DNA of 64,000 nt from Alitta virens (taxonomy: Eukaryota; Annelida; Polychaeta; Phyllodocida; Nereididae): positions 14,201,102-14,265,101 of the forward strand of contig OW028580.1 in assembly GCA_932294295.1 (NCBI GenBank). The letters are read 5' to 3'. A program made the translations under genes and the position numbers. Each line of letters starts with the position of its first letter. The stretch's first letter is position 1. This document shows, in pieces, positions 43,319 through 54,619 of the stretch. The notes beneath the pieces were generated by a model that was not told the origin of the DNA, ran no database searches, and saw nothing but the letters and a program-made list of their open reading frames with translations.

Positions 43319-43328
43319 GTATATATAG
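43319..43328 (-). promoter_or_regulatory. TATA box of the Harbinger gene
   Basis: CTATATATAC on the minus strand about 70 bases upstream of the start codon, a plausible core promoter with a short leader. Confidence 0.5.
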
Positions 43329-43394
43329 AGGAGTACTTGCTCGGTGAGTGGTTGGGGTGTATTTGCAGAGTACTCGTGTTCACTCTCCTTCAAT

Positions 43395-43610
43395 CCTATT
43401 CACACGGCCACAACACTGGGTATACACTTGAATTAATCGGCGAGCAATCACCGTGTAATCGGCGAGCAATCGGCGAGCAATCGGCGATAATTCGTTTTGT
43501 AGGCATAAAATGACCAAGAGTGACCAGGAGTAAAGCCGATTGACTTGCTTGCCAGCGATCGGCATCACTCTGCATCGTCACTCGGCTATGTGAGATAGTG
43601 GCTTAACTGT
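43395..43610. mobile_element. Foldback repeat family F, short copy
   Basis: Left end TTCACACGGCCACAACACTG; right end CTCGGCTATGTGAGATAGTG and GCTTAAC. The inside has about four AATCGGCGAGC units. The end sequences match those of the copies at 18340-18392 and 24597. Confidence 0.5.
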
Positions 43611-43748
43611 AAAGTAAGTATATGCCTAGAGGTAAGTTTCTAATTAAAACAGTAATCGGTTTTTTTAGCACTTAATTACCTGGTTTGAAATTCATGGAAT
43701 CACATTGCAAGAAAAAATAGTGTATATATATATAAACATTTTGAGTCC

Positions 43749-43750
<2 letters not shown>

Positions 43751-43804
<54 letters not shown>
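43751..43804 (+). repeat. (TG)n microsatellite
   Basis: About 27 uninterrupted TG units. Confidence 0.98.
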
Positions 43805-43807
<3 letters not shown>

Positions 43808-44315
43808 TAGAATTAACACAATTTGTCTACAAAGGTTTTTCGTTTATTTTTTTATGCAGTTTTTACTGTTTCAATTGAACTGCTCATCATGAATAACTCT
43901 CCAGTTTGTGTTTTGTAACCATTGCATTCTTTATTTTTTTTGGAAATGTCAAACCATTATGGGGGGATGTAACATAACAAATTCATGACAGTAAAATCAT
44001 CACATTATGAAGAATATTTCAATCTCTCAAACCTTGTTATCAATTTAAATTCCGCTTGTCATTGAAACTATATGATAACATACTAAATGAAAATAGTTAC
44101 CTTTAGTTATTCCATGGAGCTTTAAACTCATTCGTAGAATAATAAAAATACACTATATAAAATAACAATTTATTTCAACAACAAAGACTGTACAATATGA
44201 TGCCAGGGAGGTTTTTAATCATCTTTACATGAATGTACAATTCTTGCCATGCAGGGACTATACCATTAAATGTACAGCTTACATGTGTTTTATTAGATTT
44301 TCTATAATGCTTACA
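43805..44315. other. Noncoding stretch
   Basis: Contains candidate minus-strand AATAAA poly(A) signals for the neuropeptide gene (positions 44174-44169 and 44294-44289). Otherwise AT-rich and featureless. Confidence 0.3.
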
Positions 44316-44321
44316 TTTATT
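44316..44321 (-). terminator. Candidate poly(A) signal of the neuropeptide gene
   Basis: AATAAA on the minus strand, 135 bases after the stop codon at 44456. It is the closest of three such hexamers. Confidence 0.4.
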
Positions 44322-44455
44322 TACGTGATCCTTTTGCCATACTGTATAAAATGCAGTTATTTAAAAGCCCCAAACTGAACCAAAGGTTCGTATAATCATA
44401 AATGCCATTGCCTACCATCGTTATAGTGATTATTGATCCTCATTTAAACAAGAGT

Positions 44456-47400
44456 TCATTTTTTGTTGCAATATCTTTGCCTTGTTGCTTCTTTCTGCAA
44501 TTGAAAATGTAAATATTAAGCACAACCTGAAACATCTTACACTATAAATGTTCGGTGATATTAACTTTTACTGTATAATTGTGACCAGGACCAGAACAAA
44601 ATTACTTTGTTTTAAGATAATATGAAATCAATAGGAACCAACTATGTACAAGGTACGCTCGCCTGCCTCTTTGAAGCACTGCAAGTTCAACATCCAAACT
44701 AGATGTCATGCGTATGAGACGTTGAATTATTGATCACTTATACACCGTGTCTTTGCTGAGGAAAGTAGTAGACCCCACCTGAGGGGTAAATGTGTAATAT
44801 TGGTGGACTCCCCTCTCTCACCTCATCAATCAACCCTCTTGAGCGGCCAGAGGGCTGCAATTTTCATACCTATACATGTACAGCTGTATAGGCATTTTGG
44901 CCCAATTGTTTGGATGCTATGCTGATCATAACCAGACATGTGCATGTCAAATGCTGTCAGCCAGGTATAAAATACCGTATGGCACCTGGCCCAAAGAATT
45001 ATTTACTAACGCCGCAGATGTGGGAAGGCTTGTTGAGCCTAACATGTTTAGTAAGGAGCAATATCTTGCACTACTGACCCTTGTCCGACATGTTGCTTCA
45101 AAACTTGCAAAACTATGGAGAAAACTTCATTTATAGGTACAAGCTTTTGATTTTCTCTTACATTTTTATTCTCCTTTACACTAACTGACCTTATTATATA
45201 ACCTTACCACAGTCAGACGTTAATGACCTTAATAGGTTAAAACGTTGTTGACTTCAACTACCCTTTACCCCCTATGAAAGCTCTGACCTCCTCGTGGAAA
45301 GGTATACTTTAAATTTGCCAATCTACTGTGTCCAGCAAAAGTGGGTGCACACCCCAAGGTATCTGGCATTTTACCATTTCCTACCAAATTGGACATATAC
45401 TAAAGAAAACTTTTATTTGACCCTCAATAGTATATTGCATTTTGTTATTGTAATACTAATGGACATGGCAACCAAGTAATGTGTGTTTACACTGCGAACA
45501 TTAATTTGAATACACACTTTACAGTCAATTATATAGACTTTGAAAGTGAAACTGTCATGTGAATATAGACTCACACTCACATGACGTCATCTGGACTTTG
45601 TTGCCTAGTCTATGAAATTGGCTGTGAGCCTCCCACAAGACTTTCGATAAGCATCGTGCATTGACTTTTATCACAAAAAGCTGCTTGTGTGAGTTAAATT
45701 GTTGAAGTCTCAGAAACAGCAAATGAGTATATGTAATTGTACTGGTGTACTGTCTGTTAAACCACTAAAGCAACCATTTAAATTACACCCTTGGTAGCCT
45801 GTTCAAATGAGAGCCTTTCTCAAATCCCCGGGAGAGTGCGGATGAACCTGCCATCCAACTTAGGTTCGACTGGGAATCGAACCCGAGACCCAGTGGTTGG
45901 AAGCCCAGCAGGATACCACTAAGCTAGGTTCCCATCCTGCACCTGGTTGGAGTGAAACAGTAGTTCACCATGATCATTCCCCTCATTGTCTTGGCACCTG
46001 CCTGTCCTGATCAGCACTATCTGGTGCAGAAGTATTGGACTCAAAGCTGACCCACCAAAACGACCATTAGTGCCATGTGCGAATCCAAAACCTTATACAC
46101 TAGGCCACTGCACCCACAAAATGTATAAGTTTGGCATATGTTGAAGAAAAATACTATTCCTAACTGTTACAATAATGCCTTGAAGGTTCTATAAAAAGGT
46201 TTGATAAAAAAACCCAAGAGGGTTGAAAGGAAGCTATTCCACATGGTAAATAAAATTGTGTGGCGAGTTGCAAATTAGGTGTTCTTACCTGAACCAGCTT
46301 TCTTATTTTAGCAATAGCTTCCTTTTCATCTTCCGAACATATAGCATCGCTCAACCTCATGCCATTTTTCTTCATCTGTCGATAATCATAATCGTAGTCA
46401 TCATCATCTGCAAAGAGAAAGCACCAAATGCAGTATTCATTAAAATTGAGCACATTCATTTTCTTTATGATTTAGCACTGCCATAGACTGATCAGATGTT
46501 CACAGTACCGTGCACTAAATGAGTATCACCAAAAATATCTAGAAGTATGTATGATAGTAGTAGTATAATCTTAAAAATATTTACTTGATTTGTAGAAGTT
46601 GGAAATATAGTGAAATTTTAACAGGGAATTAAATAAAAAATATTTGAGATTAATTATCATACTTTTTTTTATAGATATTGTGGCTGTCTACCAGTTGACC
46701 CCTTGCGCCATCTATAGTGATGGTAAATTGCCGAGCACAGCGAGGGTCTACACAATCTAATTTTGAACGTTTGACCTATGGTCATCGATTCAAACTTGCT
46801 CAATATTAGTACATCGCCTTTAAAGGGTTCAGTGACTGAATTGAAATCTCTTTGTCACTCTGTGAGATTGTTCATAAGTTTGGATGAAAACATTTTACAA
46901 TGAAGCACAGGCGCCCTCCAGCAGCGGCTATCATCGTTTATGTACAATTTAGATGGCTAAATATATATTTTATTATTTCCAGTTTCCACTACGCAATCTC
47001 CTGAATTAGCACCTTGGCTAGGCCCTGGACTTTCTAGGGCCTGTTTAATGATGGTCAAGAAAGTTTGTCACATCTTTTTAGTCATTGTTATTGTCAGGGA
47101 GGGCTGCGATGTGATAATGCTGCAGAGCCGCTGTGTCAGAATGGACAGAAAGTAAAGATCTGACAAGTTGCCCTGATTGTACCCTTTCTAAAATGGGCTG
47201 GATTGATTTCTGTTGGTTGATATTAGAATTTTGTTGAGATATTTTGTTTACCACTTTGCATCGATTAATATAACAACCAACAATTAGATACAGTTCTTTG
47301 AAGCCTTTGAAATTTCAAAGTCTCCTCATGACAAGGGTGGTAACATTACGAGCGAAGACCTCAAACCCCAGTGGCCAACACTAGGCTCTGTGCAATGCAC

Positions 47401-50400
47401 ACTCTAGTTATGCTCGTCTAACTATCCTGCACCAAAACTAAGATGTTATGAATTAGATGGTTGGAAAGTCTTAAAATGTAATAAAACGTGACAGCTTATA
47501 GCAGTACTGATGCAAAGAAATTATGATTCTCAGGATAACAAAAAAATATTTTTTCTGTTGACAGTTTCAGGGACCATCCAGTCTCCTTGCTCAGAACCGT
47601 TTTCAGCGTGCCCTGCCGTGTTTTTGACAGCTCTGACTTTCTGTCAGCAGGAAATATAACTTTTTTGATGCAGACTAAGTCAATTATAATTCATACATAG
47701 GATATAACCTGGATGACTAAAATAAAATATCACCAATTTTTTGTACTGACCTGAGTAATAGACTGAAGCCTTGGATGCTCGTTTTCCTGATGAACCAGCA
47801 CTACCCCAGCCTGTAAATTCAATCAGATATATGATGGATAATTAAATTGAAGTCATTTATTTGTTGCAACTTTGCATCTTAGTTTACCCTGCAATACTAT
47901 TACTCATCAACACATGTTCTTGTATGTTAGACTGCTATTGCTCTCCCTAGCACTCCTACACCTACATAGCTCTAGCAGAAATGTGTATGGATCATCTGGG
48001 TTATAATGTCGAGCTTTACCTCCTGTATTTCTGCACCTGATTGGCTAATAAGGACAGGCAGGGACCATGGCAATGAGATGATGGATGAAACAGCCATCCA
48101 ACTTAGGCTCGACGGGAAATTGAACCCAGGACCCAGTGGTTGGAAGCCCAGCATGCTACCACTTAGCTAGGTCCCCACCCCCCTAATTATTTACACGTAC
48201 ATCAATTATTACTCCAAAACTTAACTACACACATTCATACATTTCTTTTGATTCTTAATGATAGCATGATGGAACTATCAATTGAATAATATGTACATTA
48301 TTATATTTTGCAACATAATCCAAAGTTACTGATACTCTGTTAGTGGCTGACCAATACTTTATTGTACACTAGTTACTTTAAAAAACTTGTCAAAAATATC
48401 GCTCAAACGTGAGTCGGCAACAACAGGAAGCGTTCCTTTTCCGGATATGAATCATAAACTTCGCAACAATGAAAACCCTGGGCCTCATGGCATCACTGTT
48501 CTAAGACCTCCAACCCGAGTGGCTAAAACAGGGTTCTGCACAATGCACAATCAAATAATGCCTGTCTTGCTGTCTCTTATTGCTCCTAAAACATATCATT
48601 AAATATTTGCTCAATGTCATGCCAGATGATGTATTGTTTTGACTAGAAAATAACTCATTATGTATATGACAGGCTTGTGACTTTTTTGGATTTGCCAGAT
48701 ACTATATCCTATGAATGTTCAAAAACATTAAATAATGAGTCTAATATTTATAATTTCCATGGTTTTAAATTGTATATATAAAAAAAGACAGTTAAGGCTT
48801 ATACTCATGCACATTTAATAGGCCTACAAATCAAAATTTTCTTCCACATTACATTCAATACATTTATAACTGTACTTGTCTCTAAAGCGGCATGTCATTA
48901 AGCTTTTGGGAATAGTGGCTTTATTCACTAAATTCAATAAAAGCAGTAAGTTTAATACAATACTGCTCAAGGAACAGTCAAGTATGGCTATGTTGCACTC
49001 ACTACCTAAAGTTGCAACAAGGTGAACATACACTCTTTTAAAGGGGAACTAACACCTTCAACACTTTACCTCTCAGATATTAGCTTGGGTCCATTGAAAC
49101 ACATCCCCGCTATACATAACTTGTATATATGCACTGGTAATGGAATATACTGCATTTTTTAGCTCCGTTTTGTGAACTACGGAGGCCGCCATTTTTTAAA
49201 TTCCCAGTGTTTTGCACTGACCGGAAATACGTCACTGTTGCACTATAGATCTCGGCATTGCAATTCAAGTGGTGAGAACAACTGTCAACAACAGTTTAAG
49301 ATACAGTTAATTGCACTTTCAGAGCAGTTCTTACTGAGTGTCAAGTAATTGCCAATAAACTATTCGACAATGCAATTAGAGAATTTATTAGACCAAATTA
49401 AATAAAACAAACAAAAGCAGCAAATTACAAGGAACTACAATAAGCAGTAAAAAAATAAAATAAAAAAAGGTCAAAATACAAAATTTTTTTGGTCAGGAGA
49501 CATTCACTAATAAAGTTCTTATTTTAAAAAACGCTGACTAGGATGCCCCCTTAAACTCATATTTAAAAAAAATAATAAAATTATTTAATAAAATAAAAAT
49601 AAGAAATAAAAACATTTATTATAAATAACAAGATCTAAATATAAGAAATAATGATGGGATGAAAATGAAATTATGGCAAACAAATTGCAAATTTAATAAA
49701 AAGTTTACAACAGGGATCAGTTCTTAATTGAGATTGTGACATTAAATATATTTCGTGTATGAATGTACTGGGTGGCACTGGGACTCACAGATTTCAAAGC
49801 AGCCAGCAGAATTGACAATATAAAATTATCAGTGAAACAGCTATCAATTATCCTGCTATGTAATACAACTACTGAATGTTTGGATAACTGAGTACTTATT
49901 AAATACATTTTTAGTAATTTAGAGCAGTTTACATTTTATTAGATTTCAGCATTGTATGCATACACGAAAAATGTATTATGTTGCCAAATAAATCTATAGA
50001 TCTATCATTCGTCCACTGTTTATTAGTGAAGCTTAAAAAAAAAAATAGTGTATTGGACAAAGTTTTGTTGAAAATGAGTTTTTGATATTATATTTTATTT
50101 TAAACTGGTAGGCCTATATTAAATGTATCTAGCAATGCAACCAACATACAATTGAAATAAGCACAATATGGTAATTAATATATTAATCTTGGTAAAGGAG
50201 ATGATGCCTATAAAACATCCCCACTAACACTATATATACACTAAATATAGATACTACGAAATATATTTATACTATAAATAATACTGCACACTGTCCCTAA
50301 ATATCATGTAACACATATTTTATTTACAAAGCAAAGCAGTATTCCAATTCTGTTCTCTTGCAAAAATATGGTCAGAAATATAGTGATACAAAATATTATT

Positions 50401-52214
50401 TGCCCATGCCTATATACCTATTCTTAGATACAAATTGCAATCAATGCAATAATTATGCAGTTTTTCCAAAATTGCAATTAACACCCTTTATTTTGTTGTG
50501 CTGTCTGTTCTTGTTATAATTGCAATGAACAGTGTAAGGGCTTGTAATCAACAGGATTGAATTGATTCATATGGCTGATTCCTGAATGCATATATGGCCT
50601 AGCTGTTCTTGACTTAGTACATAAGTGACGTCACTATTTTGCGTGCCGTGTGCAATAATGGCGGCCCCCAGCATGTCGGCGGATGGTGCAAATTGCATTT
50701 TTAATTGGCTTGAAATCATATCAAACCATAGTTTAAGACATTTCCTTTCACTGCAATGTATTATTTAACATCTAATTGAACTTTTGAAATTAATTTACAA
50801 ACTTCCATTAGTTCCCCTTTAAGCACCGTTCACACTATCACGAGTAAGTGAGAAGAGTGACCATGGACGTCCAAGACAGACTTACAATTGCTCGATGTGT
50901 GCCTCTGTTAATCACGTATAAATTATTTCGTCAAGCATTCGCATCTGCCAAAGTTTAAAACATGTTTAAAGATTTTTGCCCCTTCCACGGATATTCACGA
51001 GTGGTTTTGAGTGACTACGAGTGTTCTACGGATTAGCACGAGTATCCGTACAACATTGCTTGGCAAGTGAATTACGTATGAACAAGGATAAGTATTATTT
51101 AAAATTTTTGTCATCCGTGCTCACTCGCCATCCTCACTAGTGACAGAGTGAATGCCCTTGTAGAAAAGATTGTCTGTTTCAGACAAACGATTGTTTAGCC
51201 GGTGTCCATTCAAATTTTATTTTAAATTCCACTAGGATATTGTTTGTCTTCAGACAATGGTGGTATAGTTCAAACAATGATGTTGGTTAGCATACACAAT
51301 TCAATGTCTAAGGCCAAATAATATCTTAGCTAAACAATCATTTGTCTGTTTCTAAGAGTGTAGCCATAGTATGCAATAGTCAGCTCAACTAAAATCCCAG
51401 TCAGAGATTTATTATCACAATACAATAATACAGTAGCTGTAGCTGTATTCTATGATTTGGTTTAATGTCAGGTGGCAGGGTGTTTCAACAATGCACTACA
51501 GTTAGTTTCATAAAATATGGTCTACTCTAGACAGCTGTAGCTATTCCTGGCTGTAGCTATAACTGGCTAATACCAGCTGCTTCTGTCTACTCCTAGCTTA
51601 TAGTCATCTTACACCAAAAAAATATAAACCTTGGTAATATGTTTGAAATTTATCTATTGCATCATAAATATGTTTGTGCAGTAGACATGCATCTTTTCAA
51701 CATAAAATGACAAATTGCTAATTCTCAGCTTATTCACCAAATGGTGCTTCATGTACTTTTAGATACGGCTTTGAGTAGCCAGCTATAGCGAGACAGTTCC
51801 ATTTATTGGCAGGTAGCACCGTATAGCCGAAGTTGTCTAGCTTTGTCTAGGTTTAATTCGACAGGCCGTTTTTAATGGAACTAACTAGCTTCGTCCGGCT
51901 TTACAAATCTACTTTGAGAAGTTCTGATTCAAGATAATTCTGGTTCATTCGTTAAGTTAAAATCTGAACAATTACTTGAAAGTTCAGAAGATTAAGCTGT
52001 CTAATCTGTCAGTAAAAAAAGGCTATTTCTTTTTATCATTCTAGACTCTACCAATAAAAGTAGATGAACTTTTAGCTATTGGACATTTAGATCAAAATCA
52101 CAGATAAATTAATTACTTACCTAAAGATTGTGTCAACTGTGAGTGACAAGGATGAGGAAAAAAAGCAAAAAGCAGCATGACACAAACTGTGAGGTAGACA
52201 ACCCAGAGGCGCAT
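44456..52214 (-). CDS. AKH/GnRH-superfamily-like amidated neuropeptide precursor, 103 residues
   Basis: Coding exons 52214-52121, 47810-47751, 46407-46289 and 44494-44456, all with GT-AG ends and matching phases (G|GC, G|AT, 0). The start is the first ATG of exon 2, 8 bases after the acceptor. Product: signal peptide of 25 residues (VVYLTVCVMLLFAFFP core, ending CHS), then QLTQSLGWGSAGSS followed by GKR (amidation plus dibasic cleavage), then a 61-residue associated peptide with an acidic DDDDYDYDY stretch and two cysteines in AICSEDEKEA and RQRYCNKK, then TGA. Expected mature peptide: pGlu-LTQSLGWGSAGSS-amide. Peptide directly after the signal, pGlu, tryptophan at position 8, GKR and a two-cysteine tail with KIRKLVQKEA (compare the IYKLIQNEA type) are the layout of adipokinetic-hormone-like precursors. 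Gln at position 4 and 14-residue length are unusual. It would be secreted from neuroendocrine cells and act on a GPCR. Confidence 0.75.
44690..44860 (+). mobile_element. SINE-B copy
   Basis: Shares TTGCTGAGG, CCCCACCTGAGGGGTAAATG and the GTGGACTCCCC block with 52740-52810. Diverged; sits in the last intron of the neuropeptide gene. Confidence 0.55.
44925..45005 (+). repeat. Repeat family G, copy 2
   Basis: ATAACCAGACATGTG...AATGCTGTCAGC and CACCTGGCCCAAAGAA match 54355-54425. Confidence 0.6.
45085..45290 (+). repeat. Repeat family D
   Basis: CAAAACTTGCAAAACTATGG, AGGTACAAGCTTTTGATTTT, and later AGACGTTAATGACC, AACTACCCTTTACCCC match, in the same order, the region upstream of both glycosyltransferase genes (9395-9700, 28265-28455). 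Parts recur at 54549-54600, 58170-58215 (minus) and 62715-62785. Confidence 0.6.
45838..46068. mobile_element. SINE-A relative with inverted 5' part
   Basis: 45838-45945 is the tRNA-like head in reverse orientation (GGAATCGAACCC, TTGGAAGCCCAG). 45967-46068 is the tail in forward orientation (GCCTGTCCTGATCAGCACTA and TCTGGTGCAGAAGTATTGGA). Head-to-head inversion of this kind is known from twin-primed retrotransposition. Confidence 0.65.
46065..46125 (-). mobile_element. tRNA-like SINE head fragment
   Basis: On the minus strand, GTGCAGTGGCCTAGTGTATA then GGTTTTGGATTCGCAC gives A- and B-box-like sequence. Short and diverged. Confidence 0.35.
46680..46790 (-). repeat. Repeat family E, copy 2
   Basis: Reverse complement of the block at 37120-37230 (GCGCCATCTATAGTGATGG, GCGAGGGTCTACACA). 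Confidence 0.6.
47330..47425 (+). mobile_element. SINE-C relative
   Basis: GAAGACCTCAAACCCCAGTG then GCTCTGTGCAATGCACA follows the SINE-C order. Diverged. Confidence 0.45.
48015..48178 (-). mobile_element. SINE-A copy, older subfamily
   Basis: Minus strand: GGGGACCTAGCTAAGTGGTA, CTGGGCTTCCAACC, GGGTTCAATTTCCCG and the tail TTAGCCAATCAGGTGCAGAA. More diverged than the other copies, with a different 3' end. Lies in a neuropeptide-gene intron. Confidence 0.8.
48465..48585 (+). mobile_element. SINE-C relative
   Basis: CTAAGACCTCCAACCCGAGT then GGCTAAAACAGGGTTCTGCA and CAATGCACAA; same order as 12285-12375. Confidence 0.5.
49042..50818. mobile_element. TTAA-flanked non-autonomous DNA element, 1.78 kb
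   Basis: Starts AGGGGAACTAACACC and ends TTAGTTCCCCT, flanked by TTAA on both sides (49038-49041 and 50819-50822). TTAA duplications are typical of piggyBac and Kolobok. No transposase frame inside. Lies in an intron of the neuropeptide gene. Shared pieces near each end (GCGGCC and CGTCACT) suggest longer imperfect inverted ends. Confidence 0.7.
50823..51190. mobile_element. Repeat resembling foldback family F
   Basis: Starts GCACCGTTCACACTATCACG, with repeated CACGAGTGG, ACGAGTGTTCTACGG and CACGAGTATCC motifs. It ends near CATCCTCACTAGTGACAGAG. Directly abuts the TTAA element. Confidence 0.35.
51191..52110. other. Intron DNA
   Basis: Noncoding; contains CAGACAAACGATTGTTTAGC and inverted relatives (TTGTCTTCAGACAA), perhaps a small old MITE. 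Confidence 0.3.
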
Positions 52215-52649
52215 TATAAGACCTGCAAAGAAAAAGAGAGTTAATTGATATAATTAAAGATAAGCCCAACTGTCTAATTGGTATAAAATGAAATTTGACA
52301 ATGCTCAATAACAAATTACTGTTTTATTTGCTGTTTTGCCATAATAAAATGATGGTGTTCCTCAAACAGTCTGGCACCATAATGGTGACAGAGTTTGGAC
52401 AAAATAACGTTGAAAAACATTTAGATCATCATTATTGTAATTGTGTGTGAATATCAGCAATATACCTATGATAATAAAACAAGATGTAAGGCAAATTTTG
52501 TAAAAAAAAAAATTGAAAGGGAAAGGTAATTTTAACTAAGATAATAATCAATATTGATTGAGTCCAGAATAAATAATCACCTCCCCCCAAAAACATTTTT
52601 TTGTCTTTGCACATTCTTCAGCTTTGATCAATTAAATTAATAATCATTA

Positions 52650-52870
52650 AGTGAAAGTCCTGGTTTTGATCCCAGGCCTGGGCACTCTTCATGAGCTGCT
52701 TCCCAGCTGGATGTCAATCGCATGAGACTTAAAAGTGGAGGTGTCTATGCTGAGGCAAGTCAAAAACCCCACCCATGAGTAAATGTGCTACATGGTGGGG
52801 ACTCCAAGCCTTATCTCATCATTACGTCTGCCTCTGGCAACTCGTCATATAAGCTGACTTTGAGACATTT
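52650..52870 (+). mobile_element. SINE-B, most complete copy
   Basis: B-box-like GGTTTTGATCCCAGG at the start, then TCTATGCTGAGGCAAGTCAA, ACCCCACCCATGAGTAAATG and the tail CTCATCATTACGTCTGCCTC. In the first intron of the neuropeptide gene. Confidence 0.6.
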
Positions 52871-53606
52871 GCAAAATGGAAGGTTGACATAATGTAAGAT
52901 AAAGATTGCAAACGTGAGCATCAATGGTGGCTATGGCGTATAGATAGACATTGCAGATTCTGCTGAATAGCATAGATCTCAGTAAAAAATATTTACTCCT
53001 TCTTTCAGTGTTCTCAACCCAGAAAGTACTTTAATGTAGATGTCTGCAGACAGCAAGTGAATGGTCATTATGTTTTCAGCTTTCAATTAATAACCATGAA
53101 CCATATTATGGCGCCAGGCTGCTTAAGTGACAGAATACCAATGGGGAATATGCAAAATGTACTAAATTATTTATGTTAACTTTCGCCTAGCTATGACCTG
53201 TGATATAAGATTGAAATTCTTAATTTGTATGACGCGCCTTTAATGCAAACATTCTTAGGTGATGTAAAGAATGTGGTAAACTTGCTAGATAAGTGAGTTG
53301 GTTAAAACTTGTTTGTATATAATAGAATTGAGGTTAAAACAAAGAATAAAATATATAAATTTCATACAACATGCCCGCCAACTAATTTAGAATGTAACCC
53401 TATGTAAGTGACACCCTATTTAAAAACTGACAACAGTTTTGTACAAATGAAAAGAGATAGTATGCAATAGAATGCTAAAGAAATAACGTATAATTGTCAA
53501 ATATAATGAATGCATGAAGGACATAATAAAACCTTCAAAACATCACTTTTAAAATATGTGTTAGAATAAAATCCACACACAGAAATCATGACAAAATGTA
53601 TCTTAC

Positions 53607-53690
53607 CTGAAGTAATAACCCTCTGAGAAATACCGCCTAATTGAACGATCTAATCCACTGGGGTAAAGTATTACACATCCTCCAATCACA
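53607..53690 (-). promoter_or_regulatory. 5' UTR exon of the neuropeptide gene (approximate upper end)
   Basis: A strong donor, CTTCAG|GTAAGATAC, ends at 53607 and would splice to the acceptor at 52223. The upper boundary is inferred from the AATAAAGG box. A 13-codon upstream ORF (ATG near 53679) may be in the leader. Confidence 0.45.
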
Positions 53691-53740
53691 GGCCTTTATT
53701 TTCCACGGCGCGGCCAAGGAGTCACGTGACAGCTGGGAAC
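53690..53740 (-). promoter_or_regulatory. Putative promoter of the neuropeptide gene
   Basis: Minus strand: CAGCTG and the E-box CACGTG (53728-53723), then GGCCGCGCCGTGG, AATAAAGG (53700-53693) in TATA position and GATTGG just downstream. It is a small GC-rich island in AT-rich DNA. Confidence 0.4.
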
Positions 53741-54215
53741 AATACATTAATAATTGAAAACTAGTCTATTGATTGATTGTTGGACCCCTGACCTGCTAGT
53801 TGTGACGTTGTGGAAGTCATATTTTGAAAGTCTGTCAGGAAAGTGTGGGAGGAACTTGGTCCCTAGATAGAAATGAAACAAGGAAAGAAAAGGAAATATG
53901 GGGTGCTAGAAAAAATGATAAAACCAATCACTATTCACTAGTTTAGTAAGATGTTTTACTTTGGAGCTACCCATAAATACATACATGCAACAACAGCTAG
54001 TGGTCAGGTACCATTAGTTATAATGTAGACATTGGCCTACCCTATCAATATATAATTTTTTGCCATATATGACTATGTAAAATTCATTCGTTCACTATCC
54101 ATAAAGCACAGAGAATGCGCAAGTAAAGCTACAAACAAGGATTTGGAAAAAAAGCAGTGTAAGCCAGAAATATAGAAGCACCCAATCACAAGAAGTCAAG
54201 AACTGAGTGAAGTAA
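53741..54215. other. Noncoding flank
   Basis: Nothing recognised. Confidence 0.3.
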
Positions 54216-54219
54216 ATTT

Positions 54220-54435
54220 GAGCTCAGAGGATGGAGACCTTAGTTAAGATCAGTATCTAAAACCAAGCTTCTCAGGAACCCAATTGGTGACTATTCATCA
54301 GTGATGATGAGGAGTAACACGACCTGGATGCTACCCTAAAGCTACTCGCTGATTATAACCAGACATGTGAATGCTAAATGTTGTCAGCACAGATCTGAAA
54401 TGCCATGGGGGACCTGGCCCAAAGAAATATTTATT
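54220..54435 (+). repeat. Repeat family G, longest copy
   Basis: GACCTGGATGCTACCCTAAA, GACATGTGAATGCTAAATGT and CCTGGCCCAAAGAAATATTT; shared with 34690-34790 and 44925-45005. SINE-A starts at its 3' edge. Confidence 0.6.
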
Positions 54436-54547
54436 AATGGGGTGGGGGCCTAGCTCAGTGGTAGCGCACTGGGCTTCCAACCACCGGGTCCCGGGTTCCA
54501 TTCGTATAGGGTTCGATTCCCGGTCGAGCCTAAGTTGGATGGCTGTT
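54436..54547 (+). mobile_element. SINE-A, 3'-truncated, with a duplicated B-box
   Basis: The head is present, but GGGTTCCATTC is followed by GTATAGGGTTCGATTCCCGG, so the B-box region is doubled. It stops after GTTGGATGGCTGTT and runs into repeat D (TAATGACCTTACAGG). Confidence 0.8.
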
Positions 54548-54619
54548 AATGACCTTACAGGTTAAAACATTAACTTATGATTACCCTATACCCAATACCC
54601 CTTCCCACAAACTTATCTA

